A DNA stretch of 64,000 nt from Kocuria coralli (GTDB lineage Bacteria > Actinomycetota > Actinomycetes > Actinomycetales > Micrococcaceae): the NCBI RefSeq assembly GCF_008831305.1, contig NZ_ML708611.1:1-64000 (forward strand), in the 5' to 3' direction. The notes beneath the pieces are model-generated. The model was not told the origin of the DNA. It saw only the letters and a list, made by a program, of their open reading frames with translations, and ran no database searches. Position 1 is the stretch's first letter. Every line of letters begins with the position of its first letter. The position numbers and the translations under genes were made by a program. Below are positions 51,056 to 58,903 of this stretch, in pieces.

Positions 51056-51889
51056 TCAGCGGGCGGGGCCCGACCCCGAGGGGGCGCGCACGAGGTCCTC
51101 GTGTATCGCCGAGGCGCAGGCGCGCAGATGGGGAAGGATCAGCCTTCCGGGGTCCTCCGCGGCCGGGCTGGCCCCCACCCGCATCGAGACGTTGACCGCG
51201 GCCACGGTCCTCCCGGCGGCGTCCTCGAGGGGCACGGCCACGGACCGCAGCCCCGGTTCGAGCTCCTGGTCGACGACGGCGTAGCCCTGCTCCCGGACCT
51301 CGCGCAGCCGGGAGATCAGCTGGTCCGGGGTGGACACCGTGCGGGCGGACAGCGGTGTCCTGAGCTGCTCGCCGCACAGGGCGAGGACCTCGTCGTCGGG
51401 CAGGCCCGCCAGCAGCACCCGGCCCATGGACGTGGCATGGGCCGGGAAGCGGGTGCCCACGGAGATCGCGACGTTCATGATGTGGCGCATCTGCACCCGG
51501 GCGACGTAGACGATGTCCGGTCCCTCCAGCACGGCGATGGAGCAGGACTCCTGCACCGTGGCGGAGAGGGCGCGCAGGTGCGGTGCGGCCAGCTCCGGGA
51601 GGCTCAGCGCCGAGAGGTAGGAGTAGCCGAGCTGCAGGACCTTGGCGGTGAGCTCGAAGCGGCGCCCGTCGCTGCGGACGTAGCCCAGCTCCTCCAGGGT
51701 GAGCAGGAACCGGCGCGCGGTGGCCCGCGTCAGGCCCGTCCGCCGGGCCACGTCCGAGAGGGTCATGCTGGGATTCTCGGCATCGAAGGCCGCGATGACC
51801 GCCAGACCGCGCGCCAGAGACTGGACGTAGTGCCCGCCGCTGCGGAGGGCCTCCGGCTCCTCCGGACGCGCCGGATGCTCCGCAGTCAT
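51056..51889 (-). CDS. IclR-family regulator, PcaR-like
   Basis: The 277-residue transcription factor has an N-terminal winged helix-turn-helix (LSDVARRTGLTRATARRFLL, about residues 45-64). An IclR effector domain follows, with SCSIAVLEGPDIVYVARVQ, PAHATSMGRVLLAGL and a VVDQELEPGLRSVAVPLED motif. These segments closely resemble PcaR/PobR/PcaU-type activators of aromatic degradation, so it probably senses protocatechuate or 3-oxoadipate. The ATG overlaps the pcaJ stop (ATGA); the longer frame upstream reads through pcaJ out of frame and is rejected. Being the last gene of the pca run allows autoregulation. Confidence 0.85.
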   Translation of the reverse strand: MTAEHPARPEEPEALRSGGHYVQSLARGLAVIAAFDAENPSMTLSDVARRTGLTRATARRFLLTLEELGYVRSDGRRFELTAKVLQLGYSYLSALSLPELAAPHLRALSATVQESCSIAVLEGPDIVYVARVQMRHIMNVAISVGTRFPAHATSMGRVLLAGLPDDEVLALCGEQLRTPLSARTVSTPDQLISRLREVREQGYAVVDQELEPGLRSVAVPLEDAAGRTVAAVNVSMRVGASPAAEDPGRLILPHLRACASAIHEDLVRAPSGSGPAR

Positions 51890-52545
51890 GCCGAGCGCTC
51901 GAGAGGGAAGGGGACCAGTTCCTGCAGCTCCTCGACGTCGCAGCCGAAGGTCTCGCGGACCACGACCCTGCCGTCGCCCTCGATGAGGAAGACGGCCTGA
52001 TCGGTGTAGACCCGGTTGACGCAGCCCACCCCCGTCAGCGGCATGGTGCATTCCCCGACGAGCTTGGGCTGGCCGTTCTTGGTGGTCAGGGTCATCATCA
52101 CGAAGGTCTGCTTGGCGCCGGTGGCCAGGTCCATCGCGCCGCCGACGGCCGGGATGGCGTCGGGTTTGCCCGTGTGCCAGTTGGCCAGGTTCCCGTTGCG
52201 GTCGACCTGGAAAGCGCCCAGCACGCAGCAGTCGAGATGCCCGCCTCGCATCATGGCGAAGGAGTCGGCGTGGTGGAAATAGCTGCACCCGTCCGTCTCC
52301 TTGACGGGGATCTTGCCGGCGTTGATCAGGTCCGGGTCGATCTCCTCGCCGTGGGCCTGCGCACCCATGCCGAGCATGCCGTTCTCGGTGTGCAGGGTGA
52401 CGTCGTCCTCCGGCGTCAGGTAGTTGGAGACCGAGGTCGGCTGCCCGATTCCGAGGTTGACGTAGGCCCCGGCGGGGATGTCCGCGGCCACCACCTGCGC
52501 CAGCTCGTCGGGGCTCAGGGCGCGGTCCTTGGTCATGCTCGTCAT
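51886..52545 (-). CDS. pcaJ: 3-oxoadipate CoA-transferase subunit B
   Basis: The 219-residue beta subunit transfers CoA from succinyl-CoA to 3-oxoadipate together with PcaI. AYVNLGIGQPTSVSNYL starts the domain, and the catalytic Glu lies in TLHTENGMLGMG. GGHLDCCVLGAFQVD and GGAMDLATGAKQ follow. A scoB assignment (acetoacetate as substrate) is possible by sequence, but the neighbours favour 3-oxoadipate. Confidence 0.9.
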   Translation of the reverse strand: MTSMTKDRALSPDELAQVVAADIPAGAYVNLGIGQPTSVSNYLTPEDDVTLHTENGMLGMGAQAHGEEIDPDLINAGKIPVKETDGCSYFHHADSFAMMRGGHLDCCVLGAFQVDRNGNLANWHTGKPDAIPAVGGAMDLATGAKQTFVMMTLTTKNGQPKLVGECTMPLTGVGCVNRVYTDQAVFLIEGDGRVVVRETFGCDVEELQELVPFPLERSA

Positions 52546-52602
52546 GGTTGTCTCCCTCTCAGGATTCTGCTCGGGTACGGGGATGGCACTGCCTGCCGTA
52601 TC

Positions 52603-53283
52603 TCAGTCGGAGCCCGCTGCCGGGCCGGGAACCCGGACGACGGTGTCAACGTAGATACCGGGGGTCACGATCGCCTCGGGGTCCAGCCGGCCCCTCTCGA
52701 CGATGTCGGTGACCTGGACGATCGAGGTCTCCGCGGCAGCCGCCATGATCGGCCCGAAGTTGCGGGCGGTCTTGCGGTAGACCAGGTTCCCCGCCTCGTC
52801 CGCGGTGGCCGCCTTGGTCAGCGAGAAGTCCGCGGTGATGGGCAGCTCCAGGACCTGCATCCTGCCGTTGAACTCGCGCACCTCCTTGCCCTCCGCCAGG
52901 GGCGTGCCGTAGCCGGTGGGGGTGAAGAAGGCGCCGATGCCGGCCCCGGCGGCACGGATGCGCTCCGCGAGGTTGCCCTGCGGGACCACCTCCAGGTCGA
53001 TCTCCCCCGCCCGGTACCTGGCGTCGAAATGATGGGAGTCCGCCTGGCGGGGGAACGAGCAGATGATCCTGCGGACCCGCCCCAGCTGGATCAGCTTGGC
53101 CAGGCCGACGTCACCGTTGCCCGCGTTGTTGTTGACGACGGTCAGGCCCGTGGCCCCCTGGTCGATCAGGGCGTCGATCAGTTCGACGGGCTGACCGGCC
53201 ACCCCGAAGCCGCCGATCATCACGGTGGCGCCATCGGTGATGGGGGCGACGGCCTGAGCCGCCGATTCGACGATATTGAGCAT
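52603..53283 (-). CDS. pcaI: 3-oxoadipate CoA-transferase subunit A
   Basis: The 226-residue alpha subunit has the glycine-rich CoA-binding motif VMIGGFGVAGQPVELIDALI, VVNNNAGNGDVGLAKL and GAFFTPTGYGTPLAEGKEV. It precedes pcaJ by 57 bases. Together they make 3-oxoadipyl-CoA, the substrate of the PcaF thiolase encoded just upstream. GAGG lies before the ATG. Confidence 0.9.
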   Translation of the reverse strand: MLNIVESAAQAVAPITDGATVMIGGFGVAGQPVELIDALIDQGATGLTVVNNNAGNGDVGLAKLIQLGRVRRIICSFPRQADSHHFDARYRAGEIDLEVVPQGNLAERIRAAGAGIGAFFTPTGYGTPLAEGKEVREFNGRMQVLELPITADFSLTKAATADEAGNLVYRKTARNFGPIMAAAAETSIVQVTDIVERGRLDPEAIVTPGIYVDTVVRVPGPAAGSD

Positions 53284-53370
53284 CTGTGCCTCTTCAGTCC
53301 GTTCTGGTCGGTGGATGGGCTCCGCGTCCGGGTGTGAGCGTCCCGGCGGGAGCCCGTGGATCTGGCCGGT

Positions 53371-54579
53371 TCAGCCGGCGGCCTCTTCGTTCTCGAGGAC
53401 GACCGCGAGGCCCTGGCCGACGCCGATGCACAGCGAGGCGACTCCCCAGCGCGAGTTCTGCGCCTTGAGGCGGCGGGCCAGCGTGCCGAGGACTCGGAGC
53501 CCGGACGCTCCCAGGGGGTGGCCGATCGCGATGGCGCCGCCCCAGGCGTTCACGATGCCCGGGTCGATCTCCCACTGCCGGATGCAGGCCAGGGCCTGGG
53601 CGGCGAACGCTTCGTTGAGCTCGACGGCGGAGACCTCGCCCCAGCCGATGCCCGCCCGTTCCAGCGCGATGTTGGCGGCGGCCACGGGGGCCTCGCCGAA
53701 GTACTGGGGATCGTTGGCCGCTGCCCCGCGGCCGGCGATCCTGGCCAGGGGCGAGATCCCCAGGAGTTCTTCGGCCGCCGCCGACCCCAGCCAGGCGGCC
53801 GATGCGCCGTCGTTCATGGGCGAGGCGTTACCCGCGGTCACGGTGCCGTTCTCGGCACGGAAGACCGTACGCAGTCCTGCGAGCGTCTCGGCCGTGGAGT
53901 CGGCCCGGACGGTCTCGTCGCGGACGATGTCCGTGCCGCGTCTGGTGTTGGCCGCCACGGGCACCACCAGATCGTCGTAGCGGCCCTCCTCCCAGGCCCG
54001 GGCCGCGAGCTGGTGGGAGCGAGCCGCGAAGGCGTCCTGGTCCTCACGGGTGATGCCGTGCTTCTCGCGCAGCTGCTCGGTGGCCTCCCCCAGGGAGACC
54101 GTCCACTCCCCCGGCATCTCCGGGTTGACCAGGCGCCAGCCGAGGGTGGTGTTGGCCAGCTGAAGGTCCTTCATCGGGAACGGACGTTCGGTTTTTGGTA
54201 GTACCCAGGGAGCGCGCGACATGGACTCGACGCCGCCCACGAGCATCAGGTCGGCCTCGCCCACCTCGATCTGGCGCGAGGCGATCATGGCCGCGTCCAG
54301 GGAGGAGCCGCACAGGCGGTTGACCGTGGTGCCCGGCACCGAGGTGGGCAGACCGGCCAGCAGTGCGGCCATCCTGGCGACGTTGCGGTTCTCCTCGCCC
54401 GCGCCGTTGGCGTTGCCGAAGACCACCTCGTCGATCGCAGCGGGGTCGGCCGACGGGGCGCGCTGGAGCATCGCCCGGAGCACATGGGCGGCGAGATCGT
54501 CCGGGCGGTGGGTCGACAGCCCGCCCCCGATCTTGGCGAAGGGCGTCCGTACGGCGTCGTAGAGATAGGAAGGGCTCAT
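53371..54579 (-). CDS. pcaF: 3-oxoadipyl-CoA thiolase
   Basis: The 402-residue thiolase splits 3-oxoadipyl-CoA into succinyl-CoA and acetyl-CoA. The acylated Cys is in TVNRLCGSSLDAAMIA (about residue 91), the catalytic His in IAIGHPLGASG and the second Cys in ASLCIGVGQGLAVVLE. General acetyl-CoA acetyltransferases look alike, so the specific call rests on the pca context. A short AT-rich run of unusual codons occurs around 54190. It follows pcaC by three bases. Confidence 0.9.
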   Translation of the reverse strand: MSPSYLYDAVRTPFAKIGGGLSTHRPDDLAAHVLRAMLQRAPSADPAAIDEVVFGNANGAGEENRNVARMAALLAGLPTSVPGTTVNRLCGSSLDAAMIASRQIEVGEADLMLVGGVESMSRAPWVLPKTERPFPMKDLQLANTTLGWRLVNPEMPGEWTVSLGEATEQLREKHGITREDQDAFAARSHQLAARAWEEGRYDDLVVPVAANTRRGTDIVRDETVRADSTAETLAGLRTVFRAENGTVTAGNASPMNDGASAAWLGSAAAEELLGISPLARIAGRGAAANDPQYFGEAPVAAANIALERAGIGWGEVSAVELNEAFAAQALACIRQWEIDPGIVNAWGGAIAIGHPLGASGLRVLGTLARRLKAQNSRWGVASLCIGVGQGLAVVLENEEAAG

Positions 54580-54582
54580 GGC

Positions 54583-55020
54583 TCAGGACTCCTGCGTGCT
54601 GTTGTCGTCCCGCGCGTCCGCCGTTTCGGCGTCGTCGAGGGCGTCGAAGACCCGCCGGGCATGGGAGAAGGCGTTGTTCGCGGCGGGAACCGAGAGGTAG
54701 ATCGCCGACTGCAGCAGGATCTCCTTGATCTGCTCGCGGGTCAGCCCGTTGCGCAGGGCCGCCCCGACGTGCATCTCGAACTCGCCCCAGTGGCCTCCGG
54801 CGATCAGGGCGGTCAGGGTGATCGCGCTGCGCATGGGCCGGTCGAGCCCCGGCCGGGTCCAGATCTCACCCCAGGCGTAGCGGGAGATGAAGTCCTGCCA
54901 GTCCTCGGTGAAGTCGTTCTTGGCGCCCTCCGCTCGGTCCACGTGGGCATCGGAGAGCACCTCGCGGCGGACTCGCATGCCTTCCGCGAGGGTCTCGGCT
55001 CGGGTACGGTCCTGGTTCAT
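54583..55020 (-). CDS. pcaC: 4-carboxymuconolactone decarboxylase
   Basis: The 145-residue enzyme decarboxylates 4-carboxymuconolactone to 3-oxoadipate enol-lactone. It belongs to the AhpD-like family, with LDRPMRSAITLTALIAGGHW, EFEMHVGAALRNGLTREQIK and EILLQSAIYLSVPAANNAF. In Streptomyces and Rhodococcus PcaC is often fused to PcaD (PcaL); here they are separate but overlap by four bases. Confidence 0.93.
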   Translation of the reverse strand: MNQDRTRAETLAEGMRVRREVLSDAHVDRAEGAKNDFTEDWQDFISRYAWGEIWTRPGLDRPMRSAITLTALIAGGHWGEFEMHVGAALRNGLTREQIKEILLQSAIYLSVPAANNAFSHARRVFDALDDAETADARDDNSTQES

Positions 55021-55874
55021 CGGAGGTCGCCTTCCTGGATCTCTGCTGCGCTGGAGCTCACGGTATCGATGATGGCGGCGATCTCACCGGCGACCTCGCC
55101 GGGGACCTCGGCCGGTGGGAGGTGGGCGACGCCGTCGTATTCGACACGTCGTGCTCCGGGGATGGCCGCGGCCAGCTCCTGAAGGTCCTCCGGCGTGGTG
55201 GAGACGTCCTGCGCCCCGCCCAGCACGGTCACCGGGACCCCCACGGAACCCAGCCTGCCACGGACGTCGAACCGGGCCAGGGCCTCGCAGACCTGGGCGT
55301 ACCCGTGCCGGTCGGCCTCCTGCAGGTCGTGCAGCAGGGCGGTGGTGATGCCGGTTCCGGCCTGGGCGTCGCGGGAGATGAACCCCTCGGCGAACCACCG
55401 CTTCGCACTGCCGATGACCTGGGTGGGCGTCCCGGCCGTGGCGACGAGTTCGGCCCGCTCCCGCCACCCCTCCGGCGTCCCGACCCGCTGCGCCGTGGCC
55501 ACGAGCACCGCGGCCCGGACACGGTCCGGGTGGTCCAGGAGGAGCTGCTGCCCGACGCAGCCTCCCGCGGAGCAGCCTGCATAAATGAACGAATGTTCTA
55601 CATTTTTTCCGCCGTCGGGCTCCGGGATCCCGTCCAGCGCGGACACGATCCCCTGCGCCAGCTCAGAGATCGTGAAGCCCCCCACGGCGGCCGGCCGGCC
55701 GCCGTGGCCCGGCAGTTCCCAGCCCAGGACGCGGGCCCTCCCCCTCAGCCGCGCGGCTACCGGCCCCCAGAGATTGCTCACGGAGGTCCCCAGCGACGGC
55801 CCCATCAGGACGGTGGGCAAGCCCGGCTGTCCTCCGTCCTCCATGGCCACGATGCGAATATCCGGAACGGTCAT
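55017..55874 (-). CDS. pcaD: 3-oxoadipate enol-lactonase
   Basis: The 285-residue alpha/beta hydrolase opens the enol-lactone to 3-oxoadipate. VLMGPSLGTSVSNLWGPVA forms the oxyanion region, the nucleophile Ser lies in YAGCSAGGCVG, and the last His in YDGVAHLPPAE. Ten successive AT-rich codons just before the nucleophile elbow are unlike the rest of the gene. AAGGAG lies upstream of the ATG. It is coupled to pcaC by overlap. Confidence 0.88.
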   Translation of the reverse strand: MTVPDIRIVAMEDGGQPGLPTVLMGPSLGTSVSNLWGPVAARLRGRARVLGWELPGHGGRPAAVGGFTISELAQGIVSALDGIPEPDGGKNVEHSFIYAGCSAGGCVGQQLLLDHPDRVRAAVLVATAQRVGTPEGWRERAELVATAGTPTQVIGSAKRWFAEGFISRDAQAGTGITTALLHDLQEADRHGYAQVCEALARFDVRGRLGSVGVPVTVLGGAQDVSTTPEDLQELAAAIPGARRVEYDGVAHLPPAEVPGEVAGEIAAIIDTVSSSAAEIQEGDLR

Positions 55875-55937
55875 CGATTCTCTCTCCTTCGTGATGCGCA
55901 GGCGCCGGCCCGCATGGCTCGGGGCGACGTCCCGCCT

Positions 55938-57383
55938 TCAGTCCTGGTCATATCGCTGCAGCGCCGCGTCGATCAAGTGGTCGCCCAGCCCCGTATAGCT
56001 GCCGGGATCGCACAGCCCATCGACGAGTTCGCGGGTCACCGCGCGCCCGTCCGGCAGCCGCGCCCCTTCTGTGAGCCCCAGGAGGAGTTCGACAGTCGAG
56101 GTCGTGTCGCCCGCGCCCTCGCCGATCGCCCGCTGCACCGCGCTCTTACCGCTGATCCCGGGATCGGCGGTGGTGACCACGGGAGCCAGGACCGCCGAGA
56201 TGCGCTCGGCGACCACCCCCGGCCCTGCGGCCTCGAGGTTTCTCATCATGGCCTCCGGGAAGACCTGCAGCCCTTCGACCAGCTCCTGGCAGTGCAGCAC
56301 GCCCGAGCTCACCAGTCGCAGGAGGCCGCGCACCGCAGGCCATTCGGCATGCCAGGCACCGTCCGGGCGCTCGTCCACGTACGCCGATCCGGCCACGAAG
56401 AGCTGGGCCGCGAGCTGGGGCGCGGTCAGCGCGGTGCGTTTGAGCAGGACGGACAGGACGGGATTCTGCTTCTGCGGCATCGCGGAGGACACCCCGCGCC
56501 CCGGGGCCGTGGGCTCGCGCAGCTCGCCGATCTCCGGGCGGGAGAGCAGCAGGACGTCGTTGGCGATCGTGCCCATCGCGCTGGCCGTCCCCGCCAGCGC
56601 GGAGCCCAGATGCTGGATCGGACCGCGCGCGGTATGCCAGACATGCGGGGCAGGGGCCAGCCCCAGCTCCGCCGCCCAGGCGGCGTTGAGCCGGTCCACC
56701 TCCTGGGCGATGCGACCGTCGGGATCGCCCGGGGAGAGGAACCCGCCATCATCCACGAGCGGTTCCACGACCGTGGCCGTGCCGGCCAGGGTTCCGGCGG
56801 CACCTCCGACGGCCACCGCGGGGTGCTGGCGCGCGAGCTCGTCACGGGCGTCGAGGATGCCCGTGAGCCAGCGCGCGCAGCGGAGTCCGAAGACCGAGGG
56901 CAGTGCCTGCTGGGTCAGCGTCCGGGCTACAGCCGGTGTGTTGCGGTGCGCCCCGGCGAGCGCGGCCAGCGCGTCCGCCACGGCCCCCAGCCCGGCGTCG
57001 ATGACCCGCAGGCAGTGCCGGGCCATGAGCATCATGCCCGTATCCATGACGTCCTGGCTGGTCAGGCCGCGATGGATCCAGCGGACGGCCTCGGGGTCGA
57101 TGGTGCGCACGGCCTCGCGGAGATCCGCCAGCATGGGGATCACCGGGTTCCCGCCGGCCTCGGCCCGGGCCGCGATGTCCGCGGGGTCGAAGGCTCGTTC
57201 CCAGATCCGGGGCTCGACCACGGCGCTCACCGCCCGTGCGTGCTCCTCGGGGACCAGCCCGACGGCGGCCTGTGCCCGCACCCACGCGACCTCGGCTTCG
57301 ACGAGGCACCGCAGGAGGGCATCGTCGTCGCACATGGATGCGACGCGGTGGGTGCCGGGCTCCAGGAGGCCGTAGTCGGTCAC
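55938..57383 (-). CDS. pcaB: 3-carboxy-cis,cis-muconate cycloisomerase
   Basis: The 481-residue member of the fumarase/aspartase superfamily lactonises carboxymuconate. HRGLTSQDVMDTG and TLTQQALPSVFG lie in the first half, and the family loop GRGVSSAMPQKQNPVLSVLL in the second, with the catalytic Ser. HAEWPAVRGLLRLVSSGV is also typical of PcaB. The GTG start overlaps the pcaG stop. It lies 63 bases before pcaD. Confidence 0.92.
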   Translation of the reverse strand: MTDYGLLEPGTHRVASMCDDDALLRCLVEAEVAWVRAQAAVGLVPEEHARAVSAVVEPRIWERAFDPADIAARAEAGGNPVIPMLADLREAVRTIDPEAVRWIHRGLTSQDVMDTGMMLMARHCLRVIDAGLGAVADALAALAGAHRNTPAVARTLTQQALPSVFGLRCARWLTGILDARDELARQHPAVAVGGAAGTLAGTATVVEPLVDDGGFLSPGDPDGRIAQEVDRLNAAWAAELGLAPAPHVWHTARGPIQHLGSALAGTASAMGTIANDVLLLSRPEIGELREPTAPGRGVSSAMPQKQNPVLSVLLKRTALTAPQLAAQLFVAGSAYVDERPDGAWHAEWPAVRGLLRLVSSGVLHCQELVEGLQVFPEAMMRNLEAAGPGVVAERISAVLAPVVTTADPGISGKSAVQRAIGEGAGDTTSTVELLLGLTEGARLPDGRAVTRELVDGLCDPGSYTGLGDHLIDAALQRYDQD

Positions 57384-57961
57384 GCCGGATCGCCTGGCCG
57401 GTGGTTCGGGTAGCTCAGGAACACGGTCTCGCCGTCGCCCTGAAGCCGCAGGTCGAACCGCAGGGAACCGTCGGGCTCGCGCTCGGCGATCAGCGTCTCG
57501 CGGCGGCCCTCCGGAAGACTCGCGAGAAGCGGGTCCCGTGCCAGGGCCTCCCCGTCCTCGGGCAGGTAGATCCGCGTGAACAGCCTGTTGAGCAGCCCCC
57601 GGGCGAAGACCGTCATCGCGATGAACGGCGCCTTCCCGGCTTCGGACGCCCCCGGGTTGACGGTGGTGAAGTCGTAGTGGCCCGCGTTGTCCACGGCCAC
57701 GCGGCCGAACCCCGTGAAGGTGTATCCGTCGCGGAGCAGGGATCCGGGCTCCTGGGAGACCGTGCCGTCGGCGTCGGCCTGCCAGATCTCGAGCATCGAG
57801 TCCGGGATCGGCTCCCCGTGCCCGTCGTAGACCGTGCCGTGCAGGCGGACGGCCCGCGGGTCCGACCTGTCCACCAGGTGCTCGCCGCCCTCGTAGGGCA
57901 GGGCGTAGCCGTAGAACGGCCCGATCGTTTGCCCCGGAGTGGGGACCAGCTGCTCAGACAT
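57380..57961 (-). CDS. pcaG: protocatechuate 3,4-dioxygenase alpha subunit
   Basis: The 193-residue subunit lacks iron ligands and builds the active site with PcaH. LVPTPGQTIGPFYGYALPY starts it, LEIWQADADG and FTGFGRVAVDNAGHYDFTTV follow, and FARGLLNRLFTRIYLPEDGE marks the C-terminal part. Its ATG overlaps the end of pcaH by eight bases. Confidence 0.94.
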   Translation of the reverse strand: MSEQLVPTPGQTIGPFYGYALPYEGGEHLVDRSDPRAVRLHGTVYDGHGEPIPDSMLEIWQADADGTVSQEPGSLLRDGYTFTGFGRVAVDNAGHYDFTTVNPGASEAGKAPFIAMTVFARGLLNRLFTRIYLPEDGEALARDPLLASLPEGRRETLIAEREPDGSLRFDLRLQGDGETVFLSYPNHRPGDPA

Positions 57962-58739
57962 CAGTGTCCTCCTCGGTCGGCGTGCGGTGCGATCCGGTCA
58001 GCACGATGTCCCAGACATAGCCCAGGGACCACTCGTGCGCGGACGTGTCGTGGTCGTACGTCGCCACCAGGCGCTCCCGTGCCTGCGGGTCCACGATCGC
58101 CTGGTAGATCGGGTCCAGGTCGAACAGGGGGTCGCCGGGGAAGTACATCTGCGTGATCATCCGCTGCGTGAAGTCCGTGCCGAACAGCGAGAAGTGGATA
58201 TGCGCGGGGCGCCACGCGTTGTGGTGGTTCTTCCAGGGGTAGGGGCCGGGCTTGATGGTGGTGAACGAGTAGGAGCCGTCCGCCCCGGTGAGGCACCGGC
58301 CCACGCCGGTGAAGTTGGGATCGATGGGCGCCGGGTGCTGATCGCGTTTGTGGATGTATCGCCCGGCGGCGTTCGCCTGCCAGATCTCGACGAGCTGATG
58401 GCGCACCGGGCGCCCGTCCCCGTCGAGCACACGACCACGAACGGTCATGCGCTCGCCGATCGGCTCTCCACCCCCCTGGATGGTCAGGTCGGACTCCAGA
58501 GCGTGGACATCGCGCTGGCCGAAGGCCGGCGCCCACAGCTCGATGGTCTCCGGGTCCGCGTGATGCAGATCCTTGGTGGGATGGCGCAGGATCGAGCTGC
58601 GGTAAGGCGCGTAGTCGATGCGCGGCTGGGTCTCCACCGCCCCTGAAGCGGCGTAGTCACGCGAGATCTCCTCGATATCAGCCGAGATCTTGGCCTGGGA
58701 GTCGGCGGCGGCGTCCGAGGACACTACGGGTCCGGCCAT
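57954..58739 (-). CDS. pcaH: protocatechuate 3,4-dioxygenase beta subunit
   Basis: The iron-bearing subunit performs intradiol cleavage of protocatechuate to 3-carboxy-cis,cis-muconate. The non-heme Fe(III) ligands fit the Tyr in AAGRYIHKRDQHPAPIDPNF, the Tyr in KPGPYPWKNHHNAWRPAHIH and the two His of that last motif. I chose the second ATG because AAGGAG is six bases upstream of it, while it directly abuts the first ATG two codons earlier. The promoter and operator-like palindrome lie at the pobA end. Confidence 0.94.
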   Translation of the reverse strand: MAGPVVSSDAAADSQAKISADIEEISRDYAASGAVETQPRIDYAPYRSSILRHPTKDLHHADPETIELWAPAFGQRDVHALESDLTIQGGGEPIGERMTVRGRVLDGDGRPVRHQLVEIWQANAAGRYIHKRDQHPAPIDPNFTGVGRCLTGADGSYSFTTIKPGPYPWKNHHNAWRPAHIHFSLFGTDFTQRMITQMYFPGDPLFDLDPIYQAIVDPQARERLVATYDHDTSAHEWSLGYVWDIVLTGSHRTPTEEDTDV

Positions 58740-58861
58740 GGTCATCTCCTTCGATTGCGTGCAGGCGGAACGCTGCCGGCGATCGCCTGCCAGGGCGGAC
58801 CTGGTTTCCTGCCTCGTGGGCAGCTGCCGCTACTCGCCGTCGGCCCTGTTCGACATAGACG

Positions 58862-58890
58862 AGGATAGCGCAGTTCAATCGGTATACGAA
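58862..58890 (-). promoter_or_regulatory. probable pcaH promoter
   Basis: On the minus strand TTCGTA and TATCCT are exactly 17 bases apart in a short AT-rich region between pobA and pcaH. The leader to pcaH is about 115 bases. Confidence 0.45.
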
Positions 58891-58903
58891 CACTAGTTCG
58901 CAT
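58884..58903. promoter_or_regulatory. operator-like palindrome over the pcaH -35 box
   Basis: Two eight-base arms ATACGAAC and GTTCGCAT surround ACTA and match each other with one mismatch. The site covers the -35 hexamer and the pobA stop codon. An IclR-family regulator of the cluster could bind here. Confidence 0.45.

Noticed and set aside
51056-52288. A 410-codon frame for the IclR regulator
   Set aside because: The first 130 codons are pcaJ out of frame with Arg/Gly-rich nonsense composition. The regulator begins at the ATG overlapping the pcaJ stop.
55586-55600. GAAC-N4-GTTC resembling an actinobacterial LexA box
   Set aside because: It lies inside the pcaD coding region, far from any start, and the flanking bases do not fit the longer SOS consensus.
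58884-58903. Reading the pcaH palindrome as a LexA box because of CGAAC-N4-GTTCG
   Set aside because: The core fits, but the neighbours are aromatic catabolism genes with two local IclR regulators, so a pathway operator is more likely. LexA binding cannot be excluded without a test.
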